Part shown: piece after piece, positions 33,979-42,927 of the stretch | How the letters are laid out: each line of letters begins with the position of its first letter | Position numbering within the stretch: position 1 is the stretch's first letter | Origin: Deltaproteobacteria bacterium | Lineage (GTDB): Bacteria > Bdellovibrionota > FAC87 > UBA2466 | Assembly (NCBI GenBank): GCA_016196825.1 | Contig: JACPWY010000007.1 | Span: 166,125 to 230,124 of the forward strand | Direction of reading: 5' to 3' | DNA length: 64,000 bases | Notes under the pieces: model-generated | The model's input: the letters and a program-made list of their open reading frames with translations, nothing else | Database searches by the model: none | Told to the model about the DNA's origin: nothing | Made by a program: the position numbers and the translations under genes

Positions 33979-35250
33979 ATGTTTTTGAGGTACCGTGACC
34001 CTCAATTGTGGAAGGAGTTCCACCTCCGCCATTGGCTCCCCCGAGTTCCCACGGTCATTCGGCAGCCCTTTCGTGTTTTTCCCTTCTCCGAGGTGGTGCT
34101 GCTCAGAGCCATGAAAGCCTTTGAGAAGGGGCTTCGGGAGGGCGACTATCGGAGCCACTGTCTCGTATCGGTCGGTGACGTGGAAAGGCCTCCGCGCCGC
34201 CCGCTCAAGACACTCTTTCAACAGCCGAGCCATACATTCGATGAGCTCGAACAAAATTGCGCTGGCATTTTTCAAAAACAGCGATTCGGTTTGATGATCA
34301 CTCGTTTCGAGACCGTCGATCCCAGTATTTGGAGCCCGATCACGGCGTTCTTGGCGGACGCTCGTCGAAGGATCGATTTTCCCGTGCCACGCGCGTTTCT
34401 GGACCTCTTCTACGGGAACTACCTTAGTAATTTCACGGGCCTTCATAGAGACACCCAGGAGATCTTCGCGTTCGTCGTCAGAGGAAAAAAGAGAATCTTG
34501 GCCTGGCCATTCGAGTATTTTTTGGGAAAGCTGAAAGGGCTTGGCCCAGGTGCTCGCTATTTCCACATGCGGCTTCCCTTAGACCATCGTAAGTATCGGA
34601 GGGATGCCGTGACATTAGACGCTCGACCTGGCGATATAATTTACTGGCCTTCCGATTATTGGCACGTTGCTGAGGCTCAAGACGCAAGCTTCTCGGCGAT
34701 GATCAGCCTCGGAGTCATCCGACAAGATTGCGCCCCGAAGCTTAACCAGGAGCAGGAGCGCTTCAGGGAAAGGCTCACGGTCGGTTCCGCGGTCCCCTCG
34801 CAGAACATGACCGACTTAATGCCAGAGAAAAACGCCGGTCGCCGTTTGCGCTGGGTGACCGGTTTTGGTTTCGAACTCGGCGGACCGATGGATCACGCGC
34901 GGCCGGGAAGGTCCCTGGGAAACGTGACGGTGGTCAAGAAAAAACACAGCCTCCTGCTTTGGAAGGTGGACCGCGAGCGACGGCAAATCATTGTGTCTAC
35001 CAATGGCCATTCCATTGCACTTCCGCGTTCCCGCCGGATCGAGACCTTTCTCAACCGACTCTCAACGGGCGAGTCGGTCCCTGTTTCCCACTCGCTCCAG
35101 CGCGCACGCGGCGATGGCGGCTCCCCGATCTTTGAAACCAATTGGAACAAACGCTGCCAACTCAGAACGCGCAAACTCACAGGCAAGCGCGATCTCCGCG
35201 TCTCCCTCATCGACTGGCTTCTTCGGGTGTATGCCGTGGAGCGCACATGA
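33979..35250 (+). CDS. JmjC/cupin-type Fe(II)/2-oxoglutarate oxygenase
   Basis: A 423-residue cytoplasmic protein. The cupin core has the iron triad His156 and Asp158 in GLHRDTQE and His229 in WPSDYWHVAEA, plus FAFVVRGKKRILAWP and RPGDIIYWP, the layout of JmjC-type hydroxylases. Residues about 290-423 form a basic C-terminal region, where ribosomal oxygenases carry a winged helix; here this is only suggestive. It would hydroxylate a protein or small-molecule side chain using Fe(II), O2 and 2-oxoglutarate. It is only 12 bases from the upstream secreted-protein gene, so co-transcription is likely. Substrate unknown. Confidence 0.75.
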   Translation: MFLRYRDPQLWKEFHLRHWLPRVPTVIRQPFRVFPFSEVVLLRAMKAFEKGLREGDYRSHCLVSVGDVERPPRRPLKTLFQQPSHTFDELEQNCAGIFQKQRFGLMITRFETVDPSIWSPITAFLADARRRIDFPVPRAFLDLFYGNYLSNFTGLHRDTQEIFAFVVRGKKRILAWPFEYFLGKLKGLGPGARYFHMRLPLDHRKYRRDAVTLDARPGDIIYWPSDYWHVAEAQDASFSAMISLGVIRQDCAPKLNQEQERFRERLTVGSAVPSQNMTDLMPEKNAGRRLRWVTGFGFELGGPMDHARPGRSLGNVTVVKKKHSLLLWKVDRERRQIIVSTNGHSIALPRSRRIETFLNRLSTGESVPVSHSLQRARGDGGSPIFETNWNKRCQLRTRKLTGKRDLRVSLIDWLLRVYAVERT

Positions 35251-35329
35251 CGAGAAAGCTGTTGTCCTAGCCTAACTCGCTTTCCGTTCCGTTACAGCTT
35301 ACGGTAAACGGGGAATGAGATCGGAACAG

Positions 35330-35743
35330 CTAAAAAAGAGGCCGGCACGTGCAACCGCAGTCGGCGTAATGCCAAGGGCCGCAGCTCAATTCTTTGAATG
35401 TCAGGGAGTCCATATGCGACGATTCGGCCTGCATGGGAGTGCATTGAGCCTCAAGTCCCAATTCGAAGAATGAGAGCGATGTTTGACCAGTCATCGAAAC
35501 GAAAGCTACCTCCTTGTTTTGAGAGACGTCCTTAATTCCCACGAGGAGCGCCCCTTCATAGTTGTTGAGTTCGACATCCAGACTGCGTGGTCCCTCGACT
35601 GAAACGTGCTTAACGGTGTTTAACGGAATGATCTGGTTGGAAATCAGTCCCTCTTTCCCAGAAATATTGCATCTGAAATTACTCGCCGCTCCGAAAACCG
35701 GAAGCGCTGCTAGCGCCAGAATCAACAATGCATTTCGTTTCAT
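35330..35743 (-). CDS. Small secreted Cys-rich protein, 137 aa
   Basis: The signal peptide MKRNALLILALAALPVFGAA precedes a short beta-rich domain and a Cys-rich C-terminus, LSCGPWHYADCGCTCRPLF, with four Cys in the last fifteen residues. This tail could hold disulfides or a metal. No family is recognised. GAGGGAG lies before ATG 35743. Confidence 0.7.
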   Translation of the reverse strand: MKRNALLILALAALPVFGAASNFRCNISGKEGLISNQIIPLNTVKHVSVEGPRSLDVELNNYEGALLVGIKDVSQNKEVAFVSMTGQTSLSFFELGLEAQCTPMQAESSHMDSLTFKELSCGPWHYADCGCTCRPLF

Positions 35744-36133
35744 ACTGTCTCCCTCTTTTATTAAGGATCGTTCCAATCGAGATGAGGGTAAAATAGGATT
35801 CGCCTATCTCGGTAATAGAACAATATGATTGCGGATCGCTTTAACCGTTTCCGGTCAGCGATGAGTTGCTCCGACAGACGTTCGCTTCAGTAAAAATATA
35901 ACGAACGATTTTCAGTCGAAGTGATCGCCAATCTTGTTACAAACTTAAAGCACGTTGCGAGAGGTTTCTATCCTGAAAAATTGAAAACTAAAAACAACTA
36001 TGTGTCCGAATGTCGGATCTCCCGTAAAAAATTATCTTCATGTATAAACTTGGCAAAAAGCAGCTCCCAAAATGACGTGCATAAAAAACCGCGGTTTGGG
36101 AAACAAGGTCTATTATGCGACAATCATTGTTTA
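35744..36133. other. A/T-rich intergenic region
   Basis: About 390 bases, clearly richer in A/T than the flanks. A forward frame is open from 35921 into the next gene, but its first 71 codons are poor in hydrophobic pattern and lack a ribosome site, so the true start is probably 36134. A short inverted repeat, ATAGG-N5-CCTAT, sits at about 35805-35819. Confidence 0.5.
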
Positions 36134-37267
36134 ATGTTCAAGCAGGGAAAAACTAGATATTCAATCTTACTAGGGTGGCTGGCGCTGGAAACATGCTTGT
36201 TGGCAGCTCCTGTTTTTGTGCCTCCAGATCCCCTCTCGTCCCCTCAACGACGCAATCGAGGAGCTTTTAGTTGCGCCATATCTCTCGAAGCTTTTGTGTC
36301 CGAGCTGCATGGACAGCACGGCTGGGAATTTCAAAACTGGGATTCGATCGGATGGAATCTGAATCATTGGCAACCCAAATCGCTCGGACAAGGAACTCTT
36401 ACGGATGCAAGAAAAACGGTAAGTCGGACTGTCGATGAGCTTCTGCGCGTGAATTGGGGCCCCGAAGACACATGGCCCCAGACATTAAAACCTGGCCAGC
36501 ACCTTCGCTACCCTCAATGGGAACAGATAGGAATTGCCAAGATAAAACCAGAGCGCCTAGAAAACTCGGTGGTGGCTGCCTTGACCATAACCGAAGTTGA
36601 TGACGGAAGGTTCGAGACAAGATTGGTAACAGGAGAACTCTGGAGCATTAATCGCCATACACAAGATGGCCAAGATGTAGTTGAAGCAGAGATTATTCCC
36701 TTGAAGCATACTGATCTGGTTGGGCGCGGTACTGGTCCAGCTGTTCTAGAAGGCAAACCAGAAAAAATTGTTTTAAGCGGTCGCAACCCCGCGCATCTCT
36801 TATTATTAAGGAACGCAGCGATTGAAAGTCGAATAGAATCGCGTATAAAAGACGAAGAGAAACGCTACTACTACTTTTCCTCGCTATCCGGTAGATACTT
36901 AGTTGAGTACAGACAAAATTTTTTGGGATGTCCACCTGTTGGTAGAAAACAATATTACAACGAAGAGCATCGTCTGAAAGTGCAGGAAGAAATGCGCCAA
37001 ACGTTAAAAGAATATAGCACCAACCGTCACTGGAAAATGGTACTGCGAACAGATCTTAAGAAAGACGTGATAATATATGGTTGGTTCGAGCAATCCGAGG
37101 GAGATTTGTTCGAAATGCGAATAGGTAAGGTGCGAACAATCGATGTGAATGGCAGCCCGCCCAATATCACGCTCAAAATTGGCGCGGTGGATCCGTACGA
37201 CGGTCGTTCCATAAATATGGTCGTTCCTTTGAATTCGATTTCAAATCAGCTTTCCGTCCTGAAATAG
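36134..37267 (+). CDS. Orphan A/T-rich gene, probably exported, function unknown
   Basis: 377 residues from ATG 36134. A hydrophobic N-terminal stretch (SILLGWLALETCLLAAPVF) may be a signal peptide. The remainder has no recognised domain: Trp-rich HGWEFQNWDSIGWNLNHW near the start and beta-type strands toward the end (IIYGWFEQSEGDLFEMRIGKV in two parts). Base composition and codon choice (AAA, ATA, AAT, AGA) differ sharply from neighbours, suggesting recent transfer. The start is uncertain; the frame is open back to 35921. The gene ends 220 bases before the peroxiredoxin terminator. Confidence 0.6.
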   Translation: MFKQGKTRYSILLGWLALETCLLAAPVFVPPDPLSSPQRRNRGAFSCAISLEAFVSELHGQHGWEFQNWDSIGWNLNHWQPKSLGQGTLTDARKTVSRTVDELLRVNWGPEDTWPQTLKPGQHLRYPQWEQIGIAKIKPERLENSVVAALTITEVDDGRFETRLVTGELWSINRHTQDGQDVVEAEIIPLKHTDLVGRGTGPAVLEGKPEKIVLSGRNPAHLLLLRNAAIESRIESRIKDEEKRYYYFSSLSGRYLVEYRQNFLGCPPVGRKQYYNEEHRLKVQEEMRQTLKEYSTNRHWKMVLRTDLKKDVIIYGWFEQSEGDLFEMRIGKVRTIDVNGSPPNITLKIGAVDPYDGRSINMVVPLNSISNQLSVLK

Positions 37268-37486
37268 ACCCCGTCTTACGAATTCTTCAAGTGATACTTC
37301 GTGGCCGCATGCCCCTGTGCAACTATGAAATAACGTTCCATGTTTGGATCCTAATTTTTCAAATCGCAGTAAAAATCTTTGCAAGAAGTCCGTTCTCCTC
37401 TTCACGCGCCACTGATCCTTTGATGTGATGAATGGCGCAGGCATGCGAGTCTTAAGACCTGTGATCGTGGCTGATAGAACTGAGGT

Positions 37487-37513
37487 GAAAAAAAGGGCCA
37501 GCTTTCGCCGGCC
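37487..37513 (-). terminator. Rho-independent terminator of the peroxiredoxin gene
   Basis: On the minus strand GGGCCGGC-GAAA-GCTGGCCC is followed by seven T residues. The stable GNRA-type tetraloop and T-run make it a strong intrinsic terminator 26 bases after the stop codon. Confidence 0.88.
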
Positions 37514-37538
37514 CGTTTCCAAAGATTCAGTCTGTCCG

Positions 37539-38144
37539 TTAGACCGACTGGAAGTATTCCTTCGATTTCACGGGATCTGGCTTCATCGTCTTTTTGCCGG
37601 GCGACCAGTTGGCGGGGCAGACTTCGCCGGTTTTGGCCACCTCTTGGAGCGCCTTCAGCACGCGGAGTACCTCTTCGGTGTTGCGGCCGATGCCGAGATC
37701 GTGCACGAGCTGGTATTGCACCGTGCCCTGTGGGTTGATCAGGAAGAGCCCACGCAGCGTGATGCCGCTGTCGAGGAGCACGCCGTACGATTCGCCAATT
37801 TCCTTCTTTATGTCGGCAATGAGCGGGATCGTCAGTTTGCCGAGGCCGCCATCCTTGCGGGGGGTCTTCGCCCACGCTAGGTGCGAGAACTTGCTGTCTA
37901 CGGAGCAACCGAGGATTTCGCAGTTCGAATCCTTGAACAACTTCGAGGCGTCGTTGAAGGCTGTGATCTCCGTCGGGCACACGAAGGTGAAATCGAGGGG
38001 GTAAAAGAACAAACACACCCATTTGCCGCGGTAGTCGGCCAGCGAAACCGGCTTGAACTCTTCTCCCACTAAAGCCTCAGCCTTAAAATCGGGGGCGGGC
38101 CTCTGAACGAGGGAAGTGAATCCAGAATCTGTCTTATGTTCCAT
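37539..38144 (-). CDS. 2-Cys peroxiredoxin (AhpC/Prx1 type)
   Basis: A 201-residue enzyme. The peroxidatic Cys56 is in FTFVCPTEI, the resolving Cys176 in GEVCPANW, and the last residues carry the YF-type motif (KEYFQSV) of sensitive 2-Cys enzymes. It reduces H2O2 and organic peroxides, recycled by thioredoxin or AhpF. A ribosome site AAAGGACG precedes ATG 38144 and its own terminator follows, so it is monocistronic. Confidence 0.95.
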   Translation of the reverse strand: MEHKTDSGFTSLVQRPAPDFKAEALVGEEFKPVSLADYRGKWVCLFFYPLDFTFVCPTEITAFNDASKLFKDSNCEILGCSVDSKFSHLAWAKTPRKDGGLGKLTIPLIADIKKEIGESYGVLLDSGITLRGLFLINPQGTVQYQLVHDLGIGRNTEEVLRVLKALQEVAKTGEVCPANWSPGKKTMKPDPVKSKEYFQSV

Positions 38145-38487
38145 AATTTTACGTCCTTTCTAAAAGCGTGCTTAAAGATAGTCCTTGCTCGGGCCGTGTC
38201 AAGGAAGCGGGGCGTATTCACCGAGAGTGTTGGCGCCCGGCTGACGTGAATTGTCGCTAGGCCCCCTGCCGCCTGTAGAGTTTTCAGACACGGGAGAAGG
38301 CATGTCGTTTCAGGTGGTTCGGTCGTCTGTCGTTGATAACCCATTCTGTCGAGTCCAACGATCGCACACTCTCAGAACGCTCGGAGGCGCCGAGCCTTGC
38401 GGAGAGCCCCTTGGTATGACGCTTGCAAATCTAGACCTCTGAGCGGTGGTTCCCGTGGATTCACCGCGAGTGCAGTAGAGGAGCTTT
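38145..38487. other. Intergenic region holding a sigma-54 site
   Basis: About 340 bases between the divergent peroxiredoxin and small secreted-protein genes. No credible coding frame. The notable content is the sigma-54-like site at 38412-38427, annotated separately. Confidence 0.5.
38412..38427 (+). promoter_or_regulatory. Sigma-54 (-24/-12) promoter of small secreted-protein gene
   Basis: TGGTATGACGCTTGCA has exact GG-N10-GC spacing, a perfect TTGCA -12 element and a TGG-x-A-x-G -24 element. The predicted start point is near 38439, leaving a leader of about 50 bases with the GAGGAG ribosome site. Confidence 0.55.
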
Positions 38488-38715
38488 ATGAAGACTTTGA
38501 ACGTTGTTGTTGTGTTGAGCCTCCTGGCCGCTTTGTCGTTCGCCGAAGATGTGAAGAGCCACGCGAAGGACGATGGCGCGCCCCAGAAGGAAACCTCTGA
38601 TACGACACAGAAAGAGCCGAAGGTTGAGAAGAAGGCACTGTCCGTCGAGGAACAGACCCGACTCGATCAAATCGTAAATACCTGTGTTAATGAGCAGGGC
38701 ATTTCGAAGCGGTAA
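38488..38715 (+). CDS. Small secreted protein, 75 aa
   Basis: The signal peptide MKTLNVVVVLSLLAALSFA is followed by a 55-residue hydrophilic mature chain, mainly Lys, Asp, Glu and Thr, ending with one Cys (IVNTCVNEQGISKR). GAGGAG six bases before ATG 38488 supports it, as does the sigma-54 site upstream. It could be a periplasmic adaptor or an exported peptide; no family recognised. Confidence 0.72.
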   Translation: MKTLNVVVVLSLLAALSFAEDVKSHAKDDGAPQKETSDTTQKEPKVEKKALSVEEQTRLDQIVNTCVNEQGISKR

Positions 38716-38762
38716 ATCCTTAAAATTTCAGCATTAATTATTTAACGCACTGGGGTGGGGAG

Positions 38763-38790
38763 TTGACTCCTTTCCCCGCGCGCCTACATT
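38763..38790 (+). promoter_or_regulatory. Candidate sigma-70-type promoter of lon
   Basis: TTGACT (38763-38768) and TACATT (38785-38790) are 16 bases apart. A start seven bases after the -10 falls on the A of the lon ATG at 38797, predicting a leaderless message. No ribosome site is visible. Confidence 0.45.
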
Positions 38791-38796
38791 AGAGTT

Positions 38797-41328
38797 ATGG
38801 CTGACGACCCCCGTGGCAAAAAGAGCCTTTCTCTGACCCCCACCAAGACCTCAGGTAAGACCGGTGAGCTGGTCGCCGTGTCCGAAATCTTGCCCCCCAA
38901 TTTGCTTTTATTGCCCGTCTCCCAGGCCACCATTTTTCCGGGGATGATCGTCCCTTTGATTTTGCCAGAAGGAAAACTCTCCAAGACGGTCGAGTTTGTG
39001 GGACAGGGAAGCGGCTATCTGGGCGTCGTGCTTTATCAGGACACTGAGAGTGACGATGTTGCCTCGGGGCCGACCAATTCCATCACCGGTCTTCCGGCGG
39101 ATGGAATCGCGGTTCAGAGTCGATCCCACAGGAAGGTCGTCCGGAAAGAACAGTTTCATCGGTATGGGGTGGCGGCGAAGATTCTGAAGCGGATCAATTT
39201 GCCTGACAACCAGATCAGTGTGCTCGTGACGGGGCTCCAGCGTTTTCAGATTGGCGAGGTGGTTTCGCGGGAGCCTCACTTTGTGGCCAATGTGAAATAT
39301 ATCTTTGAACAATCGGAGCGCGACTCCGAGATGGAAGCGCTCCTTCGGACCGCGCTCAGCCAATTCAAGGCGATCTCCAAGGACAACCCGCTAATCTCGG
39401 AGGAGATGAAGGTGGCTCTCGTGAATATCGACGGGCCGGGGAAGCTCGCCGATCTCATGGCTTCGGTGCTCATTCGGGACGTCACCGATTACCAGGAACT
39501 TCTTGCGATGGCGGATGTGAAGGAGCGTCTCCAGAAGCTTCTTCTGATGTTGAAGCGCGAGCAGGACGTGCAGTCGATTCAGCGCAAGATTCAAGATGAG
39601 ATCAACCAAAAGGTCGCTGCCGGCCAAAAAGAATATTTTCTGCAGGAGCAGCTGAAGCTCATCCAAAAAGAGCTTGGAAAGAATATCGATGAGAAGGGGC
39701 GGCTCATCCAGAAGTTTTTGGATCGGCTCAAGGACAAGAAGCTGTCGCCCGAGGCGCAGGAACGAGTAGATGAAGAGGTTCAGAAGGTGAATGTTCTTCA
39801 CGAGCAGTCCTCTGAATATTCGGTGAGCGTGAATTACCTCGACTGGATCACCTCGCTTCCGTGGGGTGTCCGGAGCGAAGAGGTGGGAGATCTCAAGCGG
39901 GCGGGTGACCTGCTCAACTCCGATCATTATGGGTTGAAGGATGTGAAGGAGAGAATCCTCGAGTTCTTGGCTGTTCGGCAGCTCAGGGGGAATTCCGAGG
40001 GGTCGATTCTGTGTTTCGTTGGTCCGCCCGGTACGGGTAAGACAAGTCTGGGGCGTTCGATCGCCAAGGCATTGGGGCGAAAGTTTTTCCGGTTCTCTGT
40101 GGGTGGCATGCGCGATGAAGCTGAGATTAAGGGCCATCGGCGCACCTACGTGGGCGCCATGCCGGGGAAAATGTTGCAGGGCTTAAAAAGGACTGGGACG
40201 CAAAACCCCGTGTTTCTGATCGATGAGATAGACAAGCTTGCACACGCGCGTCTGACGGGAAGCGATCCGGCAGCGGCACTATTAGAGCTTCTGGACCCTG
40301 AACAGAACACTGAGTTTCTGGATCATTACGTGGATGTGCCGTTTAACTGCTCCGAGGTTTTTTTTATCACTACGGCCAATTCTTTGGATTCGATTCCGAG
40401 TGCTTTGCTCGATCGCATGGAGATCATTCATCTCTCCGGTTACACCGACAATGAAAAGATCAACATTGCCAATCGCCACCTCATTCCGAAGCAGCTGAAG
40501 AAGCACGCTCTGACGACGAAGAATCTGAAGGTGAACGCGGTGGCTCTCAAGTACATCGTTCACAACTACGCGCGTGAAGCAGGAGTTCGCTCCCTCGAGA
40601 AGAATGTGGCGAGGCTCTGTCGGAAGACCGCGTGGCGTGTTGCCATGAAGAAGGCCGATAGGGTGGCCATCGATTCGCCGAAGGTGGTGGAGAGGTTTTT
40701 GGGCGTGCCGCCGTTTGTTCATGAAGACGCTTTCAGCGAAGGGCTCGTAGGCGTAGTGACCGGTCTTGCGTGGACTCACTACGGGGGTAGTGTCCTTCAC
40801 ATCGAGTCGATCTCTGTGCCGGGTAAGGGTGGTTACGTTTTGACCGGGCAGCTGGGCGAGGTGATGCAGGAATCGGCGAGCATCGCGTACACCTACGTTC
40901 GCGATCGCGTGAAGGGAGATGTGGTTAAGGATTACTTTCAGAAGAATCAATTGCACCTGCATGTTCCGGCGGGTGCGACGCCGAAGGATGGTCCATCGGC
41001 GGGCATCACGATGGCAGCGAGCCTCTATTCTCTGGTGACGGGAAAGCAGGCGCAGACGAAAACGGCCATGACGGGTGAGCTCACGCTGACGGGTCGTGTG
41101 TTGCCGGTCGGTGGCATTAAGGAAAAGCTCCTGGCCGCCAAGCGCGCGGGGATGAGGACGGTTCTAATCCCCAAGGATAACGCGCGTGATCTCAAAGAGG
41201 TGGAGGCTGAAATCCTCGAGGGGCTCACCATCAAGAAGGTGGAATCGATGGACCAATGCATCCGGTTCCTCTTTGACTCTCCCCTTGCGGGAGCTGGGAA
41301 AGCCCACTCAGCCCAAAGGCGACAATAA
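38797..41328 (+). CDS. lon: ATP-dependent protease Lon
   Basis: An 843-residue protease. The N-terminal LON domain starts [19 protein letters not shown]; a coiled-coil linker precedes the AAA+ domain with Walker [10 protein letters not shown] and Walker [11 protein letters not shown]; the protease domain has the Ser-Lys dyad Ser734 in KDGPSAG and Lys777 in GGIKEKLLA. It degrades misfolded and regulatory proteins in the cytoplasm. The last residues and stop codon lie in the left arm of a long hairpin element. The upstream sequence suggests a leaderless start. Confidence 0.96.
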   Translation: MADDPRGKKSLSLTPTKTSGKTGELVAVSEILPPNLLLLPVSQATIFPGMIVPLILPEGKLSKTVEFVGQGSGYLGVVLYQDTESDDVASGPTNSITGLPADGIAVQSRSHRKVVRKEQFHRYGVAAKILKRINLPDNQISVLVTGLQRFQIGEVVSREPHFVANVKYIFEQSERDSEMEALLRTALSQFKAISKDNPLISEEMKVALVNIDGPGKLADLMASVLIRDVTDYQELLAMADVKERLQKLLLMLKREQDVQSIQRKIQDEINQKVAAGQKEYFLQEQLKLIQKELGKNIDEKGRLIQKFLDRLKDKKLSPEAQERVDEEVQKVNVLHEQSSEYSVSVNYLDWITSLPWGVRSEEVGDLKRAGDLLNSDHYGLKDVKERILEFLAVRQLRGNSEGSILCFVGPPGTGKTSLGRSIAKALGRKFFRFSVGGMRDEAEIKGHRRTYVGAMPGKMLQGLKRTGTQNPVFLIDEIDKLAHARLTGSDPAAALLELLDPEQNTEFLDHYVDVPFNCSEVFFITTANSLDSIPSALLDRMEIIHLSGYTDNEKINIANRHLIPKQLKKHALTTKNLKVNAVALKYIVHNYAREAGVRSLEKNVARLCRKTAWRVAMKKADRVAIDSPKVVERFLGVPPFVHEDAFSEGLVGVVTGLAWTHYGGSVLHIESISVPGKGGYVLTGQLGEVMQESASIAYTYVRDRVKGDVVKDYFQKNQLHLHVPAGATPKDGPSAGITMAASLYSLVTGKQAQTKTAMTGELTLTGRVLPVGGIKEKLLAAKRAGMRTVLIPKDNARDLKEVEAEILEGLTIKKVESMDQCIRFLFDSPLAGAGKAHSAQRRQ

Positions 41329-41494
41329 TTCCCGGGGAAAACCGTGGCCTTCCGCGATCGCGGCCCATCTCAAGGCGTACTCGCTATTTCGAAAACGCAC
41401 CGTACAGGACAGTACGATTCGCTTTCGAAAAGCTCCGTGCGCCTTGAGATGGGCCACTCTCGCGGATTTTCCCTCGTGAATTGTTGTCGCCTTT
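41315..41494. repeat. Long nested hairpin element after lon
   Basis: Outer arms AAAGGCGACAATAATTC (41315-41331) and its near-complement (41478-41494) enclose perfect 16-base inner arms, GGCCCATCTCAAGGCG (41362-41377) and 41440-41455. A third, imperfect pairing around TTTCGAAA blocks lies inside. The whole can fold as one hairpin of about 180 bases. The left arm contains the lon stop codon and the right arm ends 20 bases before the next start. Confidence 0.8.
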
Positions 41495-41513
41495 AGGCTA
41501 GAACTGGTCCCTT

Positions 41514-41966
41514 ATGGACAACGAGCTCAAGCTGGTGAAGGTGTTTGCGACCGAGATGGAGGCGCTCAAGCAGTATATTGAGGAGCTCTACCGGCATGAC
41601 GAAGATTACGACTCGATGGTCAATATCGAGGAGGGCGTGAAGAGCCTTTTGAAGAACGAGCAGCTTGCTACGCCGTTTTTCATCAAATCGGGTGAAGAGC
41701 GCGTCGGCTATGTCATTTTGACCCGATACCACAGCGTGGAGAAGGGTGGGCTGACCGTTTATATCGATGAGCTTTACGTCGAGAATCGGATGCGGCGCAA
41801 GGGCGTGGGGAAGGTGATCCTGGCCAAGGTTTTTGAGGTGGCGCGCGGGATGGGGGCCAAGACCGTCTGGGCGCAGGCCGAGCCCTACAACACCGCGGCG
41901 CAACAATTCTTCCGGTCCAACGGATTCCAACCGAACCAATACCTCAACTTCGAACGCCCCCTTTGA
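41514..41966 (+). CDS. GNAT family acetyltransferase
   Basis: A 150-residue protein with the acetyl-CoA-binding signature RMRRKGVGKVILAKVFEVA preceded by the VYIDELYV strand and followed by AEPYNTAAQQFFRSNGF, the usual GNAT C-terminal pattern. The acyl acceptor cannot be predicted. It is the first gene after the lon hairpin element and is followed 12 bases later by the Alg14-like gene. Confidence 0.88.
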   Translation: MDNELKLVKVFATEMEALKQYIEELYRHDEDYDSMVNIEEGVKSLLKNEQLATPFFIKSGEERVGYVILTRYHSVEKGGLTVYIDELYVENRMRRKGVGKVILAKVFEVARGMGAKTVWAQAEPYNTAAQQFFRSNGFQPNQYLNFERPL

Positions 41967-41978
41967 TAAAATACTCGG

Positions 41979-42482
41979 ATGTTCTCCGAAAAGATGGGTG
42001 AAAAGCGCGGCCTCGTGGTCATCAGCGATCGGGGTGGGCACTGGCACAATGCGCAGATGCTGATCAATCAATTGGGCTTTCGGCCGGCGACGGTGATCAC
42101 GACAACCGGCCCTGAGGTGGCGGGGTTGAGAAAGACGTATGATCGCGTTGTTGTTTTACCCACGCTTTTTACGTTTTGGGGGAAGAGGCGGTTTCTCAAT
42201 CCGGTGAAGAGCATCTTCAATTTATTTCTGGCTCTCTTTTGGGTGTTGCGGCTCAGGCCGCAGGCCGTAGTTTCATTGGGGGCCACCAATGTGGTTTTTT
42301 TCTGCTGCTTCGCGAAGGTTTTTGGGGCGCGGCTCTATCATGTTGAGTGCATGAACCAGGTAGTCAGCCCGAGCATCACGGGGCGGTTCCTTTATCCGAT
42401 TTGCGATCGGCTCTTTGTTCAATGGCCAGAGCTTTTGAAGCAGTATGGGCCGAAGGCTGTGTATGAGGGGTGGGTTATATGA
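41979..42482 (+). CDS. Alg14/PssD-like glycosyltransferase subunit
   Basis: A 167-residue protein. The N-terminal GLVVISDRGGHWHNAQML is the glycine-rich start of Alg14/PssD/EpsE proteins, followed by a membrane-associating segment (SIFNLFLALFWVLRLRP) and LGATNVVFF...YHVECMN. Together with an Alg13-like partner it forms a bipartite GT-B enzyme that adds a UDP-activated sugar to a lipid-linked acceptor; the Alg14 part anchors it to the membrane. TAAAAT lies seven bases before the ATG and there is no ribosome site, so it may be leaderless. Confidence 0.87.
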   Translation: MFSEKMGEKRGLVVISDRGGHWHNAQMLINQLGFRPATVITTTGPEVAGLRKTYDRVVVLPTLFTFWGKRRFLNPVKSIFNLFLALFWVLRLRPQAVVSLGATNVVFFCCFAKVFGARLYHVECMNQVVSPSITGRFLYPICDRLFVQWPELLKQYGPKAVYEGWVI

Positions 42483-42919
42483 TCCTCGTTGTGGTTTCGA
42501 CCGGCCATTTTGATCCGCTGATCAGTCAATGCAATGAACTGAGTAGTCGTTACGAATTTTTCGGCCAGGTTGGGAGCAGTCGTGTTGTGCCAGCGTTCCC
42601 GCATGTGAAAACGCTGAGTCAAGAGGATCTAATGGCCAAGATGCGAGAGGCGGAGTTGGTCGTCTCGCACGCCGGAACGGGAATGCTCTCAATGCTCTAT
42701 CGGTTGAAGCAGAAGACCATCGTGATCCCCAAGCAGGTCCGCTACGGGGAATCCAATGACGGACAAGTGGAACTAGCGAAAAAGTGGGGCGAGCTGGGGC
42801 TGGCAGTCTTGTGCATGGATGTTGACGATCTCGAAGGGGCGATCCAACGTTGCCGGGCAACCGAGGCGCAATTTTGTGCGCAGCCCTCTTTGGGCAAACA
42901 CCTGATGAGTCTGCTTTAG
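42479..42919 (+). CDS. Alg13/PssE-like glycosyltransferase subunit
   Basis: A 146-residue GT28 C-terminal-type domain: ILVVVSTGHFDPLI, then AELVVSHAGTGMLSMLYRLKQKTIVIPKQ, the UDP-sugar-binding signature, and SNDGQVELAKKW. It provides the donor-binding half of the Alg13-Alg14 enzyme. Its ATG overlaps the partner's stop as ATGA, with GAGGGG eight bases upstream, a coupling expected for 1:1 subunits. The WecA-like enzyme at 2.8 kb could make its lipid acceptor, which is inference. Confidence 0.87.
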   Translation: MILVVVSTGHFDPLISQCNELSSRYEFFGQVGSSRVVPAFPHVKTLSQEDLMAKMREAELVVSHAGTGMLSMLYRLKQKTIVIPKQVRYGESNDGQVELAKKWGELGLAVLCMDVDDLEGAIQRCRATEAQFCAQPSLGKHLMSLL

Positions 42920-42927
42920 AGGATTCT

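Noticed and set aside
37241..37522. A 93-codon minus-strand frame after the peroxiredoxin gene.
   Set aside because: Its start lies within the peroxiredoxin terminator hairpin and there is no ribosome site or known domain.
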